From assembly GCA_021234155.1 (NCBI GenBank), contig JAJEKV010000750.1, forward strand, positions 33,804-97,803: DNA of 64,000 nucleotides. Reading direction: 5' to 3'. Source of the DNA: Isoetes taiwanensis. Taxonomy: Eukaryota > Streptophyta > Lycopodiopsida > Isoetales > Isoetaceae. Position 1 is the first letter of the stretch. Every line of letters begins with the position of its first letter. Below the pieces are notes generated by a model that saw only the letters and a list, made by a program, of their open reading frames with translations, had not been told where the DNA came from and ran no database searches. Positions 1 through 10,469 of this stretch are shown one piece after another. Made by a program: the position numbers and the translations under genes.

Positions 1-364
1 ATTGCCCTTGAAACTTGTGCAGGGCTCTGATTTGCACAACTCGGGACACTTTCCTTATTCTGTCCCTCCAATTCAAGCATCAATGTTGGTTTATGATGCC
101 ACTTCAGCTGCAGAGGGGGCAAACTAGGAAGGTTGGTTTATGATGCCACTTCAGCGGCAGGGGCAAACTAGGAGGCTAACACGACTCATTTCTTCTTGCG
201 CGGGAAGAAATGAGTCGTGTTAGCCCTCCTAGTTTGCCCCCCCTGCCGCTGAAGTGGCATCATAAACCAACATTGATGCTTGAATTGCTTGAATTGGAGG
301 GACAGAATAAGGAAAGTGTCCCGAGTTGTGCAAATCAGAGCCCTGCACAAGTTTCAAGGGCAAT
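1..364. repeat. Long inverted repeat (hairpin about 360 nt)
   Basis: The left arm (about 1-195) is the reverse complement of the right arm (about 204-364), with an 8-nt loop at 196-203. The stem is nearly perfect. The main differences are an extra copy in the left arm of a short block (GTTTATGATGCCACTTCAGC, near 90-110 and 137-157) and a duplicated GAATTGCTT-like block in the right arm. The left arm may continue beyond the window. A transcript would fold into a long dsRNA of the kind seen in young MIRNA-like or hairpin-siRNA loci. It could equally be a foldback transposon; no coding content is evident. Confidence 0.85.
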
Positions 365-415
365 CTCTGGACCAGAGATGCTAGCAAGGTTTGCAATTCG
401 TCCTAGAACCAGGGG

Positions 416-1788
416 TCAACTTATAAGGGTAGACCCTATTTCTTCCTGCTTTCCTTGATTTGCAGACTGATGGAAAAGTTGAACCCTTATGGTCTTTTCA
501 CCACTGATCTCTAACACAATGTAATCTCCGAGTTTCAAATTATGAAACTCTAAGAAATCAATCCATCCTTTGCCAAAACCTGTTGAGTTTACCTTATGCT
601 TATGTCCTTCTGCCACCAGCCTCACAGAACTTTCATTAGCTGCATTTACATGCATTCCGAAATCCATTGGAACAGCCTGCAAATAGATCAAAGACATTAA
701 AACAGAAAAGTTTTAAACATCTGGGTAAAAACCATTATCAAAAAATAACTTGGATAAACGCCAGAGAGATAAACGCCAGAAGATATCTCAAACATGCATA
801 AATAAAGCGTATCTCAGGAAAGAGGTTGATCACATCAAACATTCTAAGCAGATAAATCAAACGTCCAAAACTCTTAACGCTTAAATCTGAAAACCTCATT
901 TTAATGAGCAGATTAAAACTAGAGACATTAAGAAGAAAGGAAAAAAGAAACTCAAAGGTCTGGAAGAACCAGAGTATTGAACTCGAGATATTCAGACTCA
1001 AAAGGTATAATGCACCATAAATAAGTAGAAACAAGAGGATGGATTTAGAGAAAAACCCCTCTGTGATTCATGTTTTTTGTGGTGAGCTCCATAACGTGAT
1101 AGGGATTGTAGATTTTGGACTTGAAAGCTTGAATCCGAGCACGTAGTTCATTCTTTGCCCAAGATCCAGGCGTTTCTTTCTTCTTGGAATACTGCTGATC
1201 TTGGTCTTTCCTTGGCCTTCCAACCTTTCTAATGCAACTGGCCTCTCTAACCTTTCTTCTTTTCTCGGATATAAACATAAAGCATTCAGAATTAGAATCT
1301 GAAGCTGAACCTGAGTCCTGCACCATGTTCTTTTTAGAGCAAGTATATTGATCGATCTTTCTCTTCTTATCTGACTTCCCAATGCTGGAATCATCAATAT
1401 GATCAGAGTTTTGCCCGCCATTTTTTTCTGCAACTTGGATTTTCAGCTTCGGCCCTGGCAACAGTTTGCAAAATAAATTATCCCCTTCACCAATGCCATT
1501 TGCATGCTCAAACTCGCTCCAACCTGCTGCAACATAAATATTCTCAGACGATCTTGATCTGCTAAAGAGCCGGGCGTGGTATTCTTCCCCATCATCTCCT
1601 TCAAGAACAATAGAATCAGAATCGATATACTGTCTGATTGTTTTGAAAGGAAGAGTCTGCATCAAAAAACAAACGAAGAGCAAGTAATATTGCATGCAAT
1701 AGAATGGGAAAAAAATAGGTCAAGGCAGGATTTATACCAGGCAAGGCGGCTCCTCTACCTGGACAGTAAAATGGGCGAGAGCTTTCAT
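416..1788 (-). CDS. Two-B3-domain DNA-binding protein (REM-like), 3 exons
   Basis: Predicted plant-specific B3 transcription factor, nuclear. Modelled exons on the minus strand are 1788-1738, 1656-1057 and 676-416 (introns 81 and 380 nt, GT-AG, all phase 0), giving 303 aa. B3 domain 1 spans residues about 1-95, with the typical GW-x2-F then GD core (AAGWSEFEHANGIGEGD). The linker is acidic/Ser-rich with a KKRK nuclear-localisation-like cluster (about 114-117) and an AT-hook-like GRPRK (163-167). B3 domain 2 spans about 200-290 across intron 2 (KGWIDFLEFHNLKLGD). The start ATG at 1788 is the first in frame after an upstream stop. The exon 2 frame would otherwise end at 1045, so splicing at 1056 is inferred because it joins the two halves of the second B3 fold. 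The inverted repeat at 1-364 lies 51 nt past the stop. Family call is strong, subfamily (REM/RTV-type) less so. Confidence 0.82.
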
Positions 1789-1859
1789 CTTGGGTCGATT
1801 GAAATGGAAAAAACAGCGGCTTCAAGCCAGGAGATCTAGAAACCTCTAGTATAGAAGCC

Positions 1860-2517
1860 TATGACTGCTCATGAGACTAAGTTCTCTGTATAAGCTAAAT
1901 GCCGCTCATGGTTGATCTCCACACATTGGATTGGGGCCTTCTACTTCATTCAGTTCTCCTCGCTCATATGGTTGCCAACATTCTTTTCATAGTAAGCATT
2001 GCGGTTTTTTTGCAAAGGCCCAAGAATCTAAATTCGATTTGCTATAAGCCTGAAGTGATGGACTCAAAGCCTCTGGGGCATTACCACAATTTAGCTTCCC
2101 CTTTACAACATCCAGTGGGTTCCTGTACCACGGTTACTCTGCTAAGGTTCCACCATCTACGCTCTGCAGCTAGAAATTGGGGCTTTTATAGACAGATAGC
2201 TAGAAATTGGGGCTTTTGCAAACAGACAACTAGAAATTGGGGATTTTGCAGATAAATCCTTATTCAATGCTGCAAGCATCCCTGAACGAATTCCAGGAAG
2301 ATCTTTTGTACTTCTGCACACAAATTTAAATACACCCCGCAATCTCGCCTGCGACACACTGCAAGGGCCTTGGGCCCCCGAAACTCTGTCGTCCCACTGT
2401 TTTCGCTTGCCCTGAACACAGCTGGAATAGCCGCCTCTGTTTCCTTTCTTTTAAGGAATGTTTAGTAGATTTTGCATTTAATTTTCTAGACATTTAGTTT
2501 TAACATAACGTAAAAAC
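1860..2517. other. Intergenic upstream of the B3 gene
   Basis: No gene recognised. It should hold the promoter of the minus-strand B3 gene. The only clear structure is the 30-bp minisatellite listed separately. Confidence 0.5.
2169..2253. repeat. 30-bp minisatellite, 3 copies
   Basis: TAGAAATTGGGGCTTTT recurs at 2171, 2201 and 2231 with an exact 30-bp period and a few substitutions. The period is a multiple of three, so both strands can be read through as 10-residue repeats, but no gene is otherwise supported. Confidence 0.9.
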
Positions 2518-3310
2518 CGGTTAGGAGGCACTCTGCTCATCGTCCACTTATATCGTGCCATGTGGCACTTTTTGGCCCTGTTTCAAAACCAGGAAGCTTA
2601 AGAGACTCTGCGTTCCGGCGATGCACTTCTGTAACCAAAATTTACCACAAATTTTATGCACTTCGAAGCTTTCTACTTGCATTCCAGGCCATTCCGAGCT
2701 GCAGAGTGTCTCCTAACCGATTTCCACGTTACAGGGAAGTCCATTTATGGGACTTCCATGCTGTGTCAACCTGCCTCTGCGTTGCCGCGCGTCGGCAGGT
2801 TTCCACAGCAGGAAAGTCCCATAAATGGACTTTCCTGTATACCTGTATACGTAAAAAACACTTAGGAGGCATTCTGTTGCGTCCACCACTAGCGTCGTGC
2901 CACGTGGCACTGTTTCAAATCAAGAAACTTAACAGAAAAGAATTTGCTGCAATGAGCTTCTACTCCGGCAGCTTCAAGCTTCTAATGCAGCATTTTACCC
3001 TGCATTCCGGCATATTTACCAACATTCTGGAGCATTTACCTAGCATTCCAGATCATTTACCCAGCATTCCGATTGTTTTCACTTCTGGTAGAATGCTTCC
3101 TAAGTGTTTTCACGTTACAAAAATGGCAATCTACTTGCCATCCCTGGGATGTCAATAGGGCTCCGCGCTTCGCGCATCGCCCTGTTTCCATCCCAATGAT
3201 GGCAAGTAGATTGCCATTCCTGCATACAAAAATGCCACCTTAGGTGATGATGTCTCGACACTGTCTCCATGCGTCGGCAGTGTTTTCACATGAGAATGTC
3301 ACCTAAAGTG
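2518..3310. repeat. Tandem units containing three foldback hairpins
   Basis: Two diverged direct units start at 2518 and 2849 (ACGTAAAAAC then TTAGGAGGCA, later CGTGCCA-GTGGCACT). Each ends in a hairpin: 2731-2838 and 3122-3218, with a looser third at about 3236-3310. Hairpins 1 and 2 have stems of about 20-45 bp. Their stem sequences are unrelated, while the flanks are alike (CACGTTAC on the left, GTATAC/GCATAC on the right). Loops of 1 and 3 share GCGTCGGCAG. This looks like nested or serial foldback/MITE insertions; a long plus-strand reading frame across it (2562-3158) shows no protein-like features. Confidence 0.7.
2990..3072. repeat. About 20-21-bp tandem repeat, 4 copies
   Basis: CATTTACCxxGCATTCC(G/A) recurs about every 20-21 bp (2991, 3011, 3032, 3053). 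Confidence 0.75.
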
Positions 3311-3339
3311 ACATCCTTGATATAGTCTTTTTCGATCCA

Positions 3340-5340
3340 TTCAATTTGTGTAAGCGAGATTTGCGCCATCCATTTAATTTGTGTTAACTAAAACGTATAG
3401 AATTCTTTGTATTCATTGAACTAATCATATCTCATGGCCTTCTCGACATATCCTTCGTCGTTAAACTCAAGATCCACTTATTAATTTTAAGTTTTCACGC
3501 GTATTGATATTTTGTTATGTTACATAGTACAATATAGTCATTTATAGAGGATAACTTGGCCAAACATCATAATCACAATAAAAAAGATCCTTTCACTGGG
3601 ACAACAAATGCTTCTTTAAAAATTGTCCTCCATGAAGCACACTAAACGCATCTTTGAAGAATTGCCCCCCATGAAACGCACCGTTTGACAATAGCCAAAG
3701 AAGCGTGGACCTTTGGGTTGCCCAAAGAGCAAACTCTTGCTTCGTGTATGTGGGTAAATATTTTGGCATATTCTGTGAATATTCACGAAATGATGCTTTT
3801 CATACAAGCCATCTTTCGTTTCTTTAGCAGGGTTGCCTAACCCCCGCACAAAAGGTCGCAATTCTAGGTATGCCATGTGTCCCGCCACGTCACTCAAAAT
3901 CAATTTGGAGTCAGATTCTCTAATTTCGATGCGTCAGGGGAAATTAGAAAACTACGAAAATTCTCTGGGTGCCTTTCATAACTTCGGCTATGGCAGATCC
4001 AGGATGGCGGCCGTGTTTCTCTTTCTTGCTATGGCGAGGGTAACTTTTATTTTGTGGAAGCATCGGCGGGACTAAGGCTAGCTTGTGGAAAACCCCAACC
4101 CTTTGAGCGTCTTTTTGTTGTGGCGTGGCCTCCTAACCAATTCTTGATGTCTTTGTCGGCTAGGAGTTGGCTTATGTGAGCTTAATACCCGATGGATCCG
4201 GGTAATTAACTCCATGCTTTTGCTTATAAACCAAGCACGAATGGATCTAAATAATGTAAAATGCACTAAATATACGTTCATGGTTTTGCATTCTATCTAT
4301 ATCATTTTGCAATTAGATGCGTGGGTACACTCAAGCCACTTGGTGACACAAAACTTGAGAAGAAATTTGAGGGGAGTGAAAGCATTTTTATGAGGTATTA
4401 TGTTTGGGAATTCTTTGTATCTTTAATCTATTTTAAGGAAGCTGACATATAGCCTTTCGAGCATGAGGTTATCGGGTTTCCAACTTCTGTATTGCTATAC
4501 ATGGCGGGCCACGTTGCATTTTAGCGGGAGCATGATGGTATGAGATGTAAACTGCACAACAACAATGCCATTGTTATATCATATCGGTCTTGGCATCTTT
4601 GCATTTTATACGAGCGAGGCATTAAGAATATTGCGAAGTCCCAAGTTTTTAGTGCTTTTCATCTGTGGATTGCCAGTTCGAACCAAACTGGGGGCAGGTC
4701 GCTAAATAGAAGACTGGTTCTTTGCTGCCATTTATGTCCACACCACGAGAATGCGGCATGTGATGCCACTTAAATATTCCTTTCCATTTTAGTAGGTTAT
4801 TAAAGTTTCGGTGCATGGTGTTTTCAGCCATGAAGTACTTAGAGGAAAAAACTTCTTTGATTGAGCGCCATCCTCGGCTATGTACATTGCATTTGTAGTG
4901 CCGGACTTACAAGCTTTTTTTTGTTTCGAGATTTACGTCTTCATTCGAGCCAACAGATGATGTTGATGAAAGGACAACTAAAAACATGATATGATCAATG
5001 GGTTTTTAAACAAAGCGAATTCTAGCCATTGTTGGTGTCTAAAGAGGAGAGTCGTGAGTTCATTTGTACTTGAAACTCGATTCTTTTTAGGGACATCACA
5101 CGCCATTTATGGTTTGGACTATGAACAACCGGACCCTCTAGTGGAACAACCAAGTAAGTTTTGTAATGGAACCGATTCTAGTATTTTTAGCACCATCTTC
5201 CTAAACTTGAGTTTTAACACATAGATCGGGGATCATTTTCGTCCATATACACAACTTTAAAGTGGGTGGAGCAAAACCACATGGATCCGGGTGGTTCATC
5301 CTCATGGATCCCCTAGCAATGGGGTCTTAAGCAACATGTC
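3340..5340. other. Non-coding, nothing recognised
   Basis: AT-rich sequence with only short frames. A 95-codon minus frame at 3616-3903 resembles no family I know. A T-arm-like GGTTCGAACTGG occurs on the minus strand near 4670 without the rest of a tRNA. A GGATCCGGGT motif occurs near 4193 and 5282. Confidence 0.5.
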
Positions 5341-5349
5341 ACGATAAGT

Positions 5350-5800
5350 CGAGGCTTGGTATTGTGGACTATATAGCTGATCCCAATGTTATATCTGTTT
5401 CAAACATTGTAAGTATCCTTCAAAATTGCCGAAGAGCAAGAAATCTACAATATGCTAGGCACTTGCATGAAGTCTGCGATGATGTGGGGTGCCGGAGGCA
5501 TCTGTTGACAATTATATAGTCCCCATCATGTGGAATATGAAAGTGTATTTGGTGCCCATCATGCTTTCAATAGGTTATCTTGTCAAAATGATTGCTTACG
5601 GACCTCTCTTATGCTAGGTTATATCGATTCTAGACAATGTCAAGATGCTTTCAACTGTATAAGAATATGCAAGACAACTGCATACATTGTAATGGCTATA
5701 CACTTACAACTTTATTGAAAGCTTGTGCTAGGGAAAAAAAAATATCAAAATAGGGCTGCAAATTGCAGCTTGAACAGAGGTGAAAATAAAGGCGATGATA
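5350..5800 (+). pseudogene. Decayed PPR (pentatricopeptide repeat) gene fragment
   Basis: Reading across frames gives PPR-like segments in order: VISVSNIVSILQNCRRARNL plus the following YARHLHEV (5388-5475), then SVFGAHHAFNRL plus RTSLMLGYIDSRQCQDAFNC (5537-5660), then TLTTLLKACAREKKI (5702-5748). These match the L-x-AC/NC, G+-H and M-x-GY signatures of plant PLS-class PPR proteins, which act on organelle RNA. At least two frameshifts and in-frame stops separate the blocks and no start or DYW tail is found. Plausible relic of a member of the very large PPR family of ferns and lycophytes. Confidence 0.65.
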
Positions 5801-5999
5801 TTACAAAGCTGCCGACATTTGGGGCGTTTTTACTTCATATTCATATACTTAGGCACCTTCATGTGCTACTTCAATTTATTTGCATCACATAGAAGGGAGT
5901 TGCCAATTTACATTTTAGAAGTGCTTTATTATGTTGTTAATGCGGCGGATGATTTATGTTTGCGATTCGGTATTATAAGTTTTGTTATAAGATTGCTAG

Positions 6000-7430
6000 A
6001 ATATTAACTTATAGGTAAATTGAAGTGCTTGAGGCGGACAAGAAGATCGGGGTATTAGTCACGAGTTTAGGCTGTGAGAGATGCAATTTTAAAGGTGTCC
6101 CTTCTTTACTCCACTATGTACCAAGTTTTGAGAGTAACTTGTTCACTATTATCGATTCACGGAAACTATAAAGGTCTTAAGGATGGATATTTTTCAGTTG
6201 GGCGGATTCATAGGATGCTACAAGGAAAGAATTATCATTTGTTGTACTTCCTTGTATGTAAATTAATTACGTGATATTATTCTAGGAACTAGAAGAAGCG
6301 AGAAGTTGAGCTAAGTATTAAAAGAGGATCGTGCCATGGAACATGCGGATAAAGCGGATTTGTACTATGTTGTGAAGAAGGTTTATCTCTTATGCTTTCA
6401 AGACATTCTATATGAACTCGAAACTTCACCAGGATACATGCGACAATGAAAATTTAGATCATTGTGTATTTAACCTCTAAGCCAATGTTTTATAGGCGGG
6501 TTCAAGTAGCAAAAGAACTTGGAGGAGTATTTGCTTTGACTAAAATGGATCCTTTCAATGGCTGTCTTTTTAGATAATCAAGTACGGCTACAAATCTTAC
6601 CATTTGTCCAACTTATGCATGACTACTACCTTTCACATTGATAATATGTTTCTCAACATTGTTAACGATTGCACATGAATGTTTTGATGCATTGTTGACA
6701 TTTCATTGAGTACTAATGTGATTATTTGGCATTAATGGAACCATAGCTGATGTAGTACAAATATGGAAGCCGAATATAGATTTTGATTTTAAAGGTGTTG
6801 AAAAGTATTCCATTAATTACAGCATTATACCTATACTAAACCATGCCTTGTCTACCATGTAAAAGCTTGCAAGCACAACCTACTTGGACAAATAGGTTTT
6901 GCTTTATCATAAGTCCACATGGTTTTGACAATTGGGTTTTCTTCCACATGGGACATGCCATTTTATACCAAACCCCATTTTAGTTATATTATTTGTACCA
7001 TATTGTACTACTCATGTTCCATTGAGATATGGTAAAAAAAGGTAGTTGTATTTAGGCTCCATGGCCTTCAAGGCCTCCGAGGGCATTAAAACATTATTAT
7101 TATTGTTATTTTGTATCTTACATTTAGCCATTGTCTGCAAACTCTATTATATATATGATATATCCATTACGCATGCCCTGGCCCGATGCCCAAGATCGCC
7201 AAGCACACGTTTCTAGTTCCATTAGGTAAAAAGCATAGCTGGGACAATTCTTTACTCCACATGTATATCAATGTGGCTCATTGGTTGATTCATAACAAAC
7301 TTTCAATAATCTACCAATTCAATACATCGTGCCCGCGACGAAAAGGGGAAAATGTTGAAAATGGTATTTGCCACGATGTTCTTAGTCATGCAGAACATGT
7401 AATGCATTTTATACTGTTTGTTTGCTTTCA
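6000..7430. other. Non-coding, nothing recognised
   Basis: AT-rich, without repeats or frames that I can assign; the adjoining PPR relic may extend into its left end but similarity fades. Confidence 0.45.
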
Positions 7431-8110
7431 CAAAAACGCCGGGGCCCTACATCATCGGCGGGGAGGCGCTCCGCGAGATCGGCCTGGAATACGGCGGTCT
7501 TTGTGCTCCCACCACCGGGCGCCAGGCTACAACGCCATGGCCATGATCAAAGATGTTCCCCGGCGTAACGGCCCACGAGGTATGAGTGCATTCAACGCGA
7601 CGCCAAACGAGGGATAGGCCGGTAAATGGACCGACGAGCCTTCACCGATAATAATTTACTGCCGCCGGGATCACGTGGTCCTAATCGCCACCGACATCGA
7701 CATACCGGAGAAGTGGTCAACGAACGGCGGAACGGTCGCGACGTGAGACCGACGAAAGCGAGCGGGAACAAGCGAGGCATCGCAGTCCCACATCGAATTT
7801 TCCCCTCCACCACATGCACGATCTTAACGCCGGTCGAAAGTATTGTGCACCGAGGGGCCGGTGACCATCTTCAAGAAGACGTTTCCTTCGGCCTTCGGCG
7901 TGCGCCATGCCGGGGCACAAGAGCCGAAGCTCCCGATAGAAGGCAAGCGATCATGGTCGGAGGGAGGGCTTTCACGCCGGGTTGCTGTGCGTGATGCTCG
8001 CGCGGATCGAGACGCGAAGCGGTGTCGATCGTGTCGCCCGATCCGCGGCGCCGGACTTCAACCGAACAAAACCCAGCGCAAATGTAGCGGTTCAAAGCAT
8101 TGGACTTAAT
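7430..8110. other. GC-rich patch of unknown origin
   Basis: An abrupt island of CG-rich sequence (many CGCC, GGCG, CGAT words) inside AT-rich DNA. Open frames exist on both strands, for example 7626-7994 plus and 7871-8116 minus, but none gives a recognisable protein. A short plus frame reads YIIGGEALREIGLEYGGL (about 7449-7502), which looks protein-like but is soon closed. A 17-bp motif, ATGTAGCGGTTCAAAGC, occurs at its right edge (about 8083) and again at about 8247. It could be a degraded gene fragment or captured exon. Confidence 0.5.
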
Positions 8111-8384
8111 CAACAAGCCAATGATTTACGACCGACCAATTTCTATGTTGTTACGCCATCGAAGCAAAACACATTGGAAACATAATTACGCTCCTCTTTG
8201 TTTTAATCGCAAAAATTGGATAATTATTGAGCAACTCTATTATTATGTAGCGGTTCAAAGCGTGCCATAATCGAGGCGGACAATAATTCACCCGGCCGCA
8301 TTGAATGTCTAAGGTAAAACACCATGAAGCACAATACATCCGAAAACAAAACTTTGCTCTTCTTTGTTCCTTCTGTGGACGTAC

Positions 8385-9643
8385 TAGCGCACATTAATAT
8401 TTTATAATTAGGGGCAAATTTGCAATTTTTTAGAATATTCCAAGTATTATGGGTTTCATTTGTAAGATGGGATGCCGACCGTAGATCTCGAGCATATGCC
8501 AGGCATCATACGAAATCAGCGGTCAGCATCTTTTTGGACAAAAAAACACTTGCAACTTCCTAAGGTGTCGATTGACCACAAGAAACCAAAAAAAAAAACA
8601 ATAGTGCCAATGCATCGTGTTGAGCGAGCACGGCTGGGACCACTCAATCCTCTGCCGGCAAATTCACATAACCAGGGTTGGAGGATTCGAACCTCCAGGC
8701 CAAAGCGAAGGCCTCACCAGAACCCTTCGCTTTTCAGAGTAATCACAGAAGCCTCAACATCTTCCACCGGTTCTAGATCTCTAAATCCTGCATTCAAAAA
8801 AACAAGAAAAAAACCATGCCTTAGAGCTCCAATCAGATCAAGAGGCCGGAATAGCCTAACGACTAGCGGCGATGATCCCGGAGGCCTTCCAGGTGTAACG
8901 AAAAGAGTATTAAAGAGGGTTCCCTTTACGCAATCGGATGAGAGGAGGTTTAGACAAAGAATCGATGAAGGGAAGCAAAAATCTAAGATTGAAGCAGACG
9001 GAAGGAGGTGCCTTTATTGGCAAGGCTTCAGGAGTTGGACAACAAGAAGATTGAAAGATCGATTCAGTGGGAGCAGAATAGATCCACGGTCGCCAGATTC
9101 ACAATCTGCTTTTCGCCTGAAGAGAAGCGGGAATCTTTCACACTGCAAAGGGAAGGGAGATTTCTACAGATTCATAGAAGATAAAATAGAAGATAAAGAG
9201 GTCGGCACCAGGGTTGCGTTCCCATTCTTCGAGCTTAATTTTGTCGTGAGCCTCATAAGGCCCTCGTGACTTGCATGCTTGGCTTGCTAGAATCTTGCCG
9301 TTCCAACACAAAACAACAAGGCAGCGGGTCCTTTCTTTGCTTCAACGGCGCTGCGCTGCTCTGCTCCCTCGACCCACGTAAGCAGAGAACCCAGCCTCGA
9401 AAAAGGAAGTGGCGTGAAACTCTATCCACGCCCTACAATTTAGCATCAAGAATAGCCAACAATGAACCTGCAAACACATTGAAATTAGAAACTAGACCAC
9501 TAAATGCAAACAAGCTGCTCAAACATGCCAAAATATACCCTTTTTTATACAATACGGGATCAAAATCATAGTCCTAACCACTGATTCCCAAATACCAAAC
9601 CAAAATCGCAGAAGTTTATAGCGCACATTAATATTTTATAATT
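8385..9643. repeat. Segment bounded by perfect 25-bp direct repeats
   Basis: The 25 bases at 8385-8409 (beginning TAGCGCACATTAATATTT) recur exactly at 9619-9643. The 1209-bp interior is more GC-rich than its flanks and contains the 265-codon frame. The perfect repeat could be an insertion-site duplication, but no poly(A), LTR or TIR was found at either inner edge. Confidence 0.8.
8472..9269 (+). CDS. Hypothetical 265-aa basic protein, function unknown
   Basis: An uninterrupted 265-codon frame starting at ATG 8472. The product is strongly basic (many Arg/Lys, for example KKPKKKTIVP near residues 37-46) and Ser-rich. No domain, signal peptide or membrane segment is seen. On the minus strand the same DNA has a tRNA T-arm-like hairpin (8684-8698) followed by a 10-bp stem (about 8705-8731), so the frame may be fortuitous. 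The frame lies wholly inside the 25-bp direct repeats. Low confidence as a real gene. Confidence 0.25.
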   Translation: MPTVDLEHMPGIIRNQRSASFWTKKHLQLPKVSIDHKKPKKKTIVPMHRVERARLGPLNPLPANSHNQGWRIRTSRPKRRPHQNPSLFRVITEASTSSTGSRSLNPAFKKTRKKPCLRAPIRSRGRNSLTTSGDDPGGLPGVTKRVLKRVPFTQSDERRFRQRIDEGKQKSKIEADGRRCLYWQGFRSWTTRRLKDRFSGSRIDPRSPDSQSAFRLKRSGNLSHCKGKGDFYRFIEDKIEDKEVGTRVAFPFFELNFVVSLIRPS

Positions 9644-9683
9644 CTTTCCTTTGCCTCAACCCTGCCATTCTGCTAGTTTCTTC

Positions 9684-9686
9684 TTT

Positions 9687-9717
<31 letters not shown>

Positions 9718-10165
9718 GCAGGCTTGCCTAAAGGAAGACAATAATTGCTGCACTTCTACCTTGTCCATGTGATGTGCCATGTGAGCTAAAATTAATTCAG
9801 GCCAAGTGCTGCAATTCTACCCTGTCCGCTGACATACCACATCCACTAAAATTAATTCTGGCCATTAAATCTACTACTTTTTGCATCTACAGCCGTAAAA
9901 ATTAGGAAAAATCCAGTAATTTTTTTCTTATTTCCTTAGAGCATCTTCAAACTCTAGCAGAATGCTGCAAAACGCAGCCTTCTTTTGACCTCAATAAAAG
10001 GAGACTTGTAAGGTTTTTGTATTGCAATGGCCTTCTAGCAAAGAGATTTTTGTTTTATTTTGTTCGAGTATATACAAACTCCGACAGGATGCTGAAATGC
10101 AGCCTTCTTTCTACCACAATACAAGGAGACTTGTAAGGTTTTTGTATTGAAAGAGCCTTCTAGCA
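9684..10165. repeat. (TTTA)n microsatellite and two short tandem duplications
   Basis: A (TTTA)n run lies at 9684-9715. A block of about 65 bp (CTACC-TGTCC ... AAAATTAATTC-GGCC) is duplicated at 9745-9810 and 9812-9870. A block of about 85 bp with AGGAGACTTGTAAGGTTTTT is duplicated at about 9955-10040 and 10080-10165. Confidence 0.75.
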
Positions 10166-10336
10166 ACAAGTAAAACAGTTTCATTAGTTGGGTATATTGG
10201 CCTGCGAAATGAGCTGGGCTTCCTTCAACGGGACAAGCAGGAGGTCTTTCTCACCTTGTAGAATTTGTATGAGCATTTTGTAAACCATGTCATGTGGAAA
10301 GTCTGTGGCTTTGAAAGTAAAACTATGCAAATGTCA

Positions 10337-10365
10337 TCCATGGATGGATGGATGGATGGATGGAA
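10337..10365. repeat. (ATGG)n microsatellite
   Basis: Six to seven consecutive ATGG units. Confidence 0.9.
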
Positions 10366-10469
10366 GATTTATTTTTAACTTCCACGGAGACCACTGGCTT
10401 CCGGTGTGTGGCAGAAGTGTACAGCTTTGTGGACATTGGATACTCCAGCTCCGGCGTGTGTTCATGATT

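Noticed and set aside
2562-3158. 198-codon plus-strand frame across the foldback units
   Set aside because: It is made of hairpin arms and short repeats, has no domain-like features, and the tandem copy does not keep the same frame.
4660-4690. Possible tRNA gene on the minus strand (GGTTCGAACTGG)
   Set aside because: Only a T-arm-like hairpin; no A box, anticodon arm or acceptor stem at the right distances.
7626-7994. 122-codon plus frame in the GC-rich patch as a gene
   Set aside because: Equally long frames exist on the minus strand, as expected of GC-rich DNA; no motif supports any of them.
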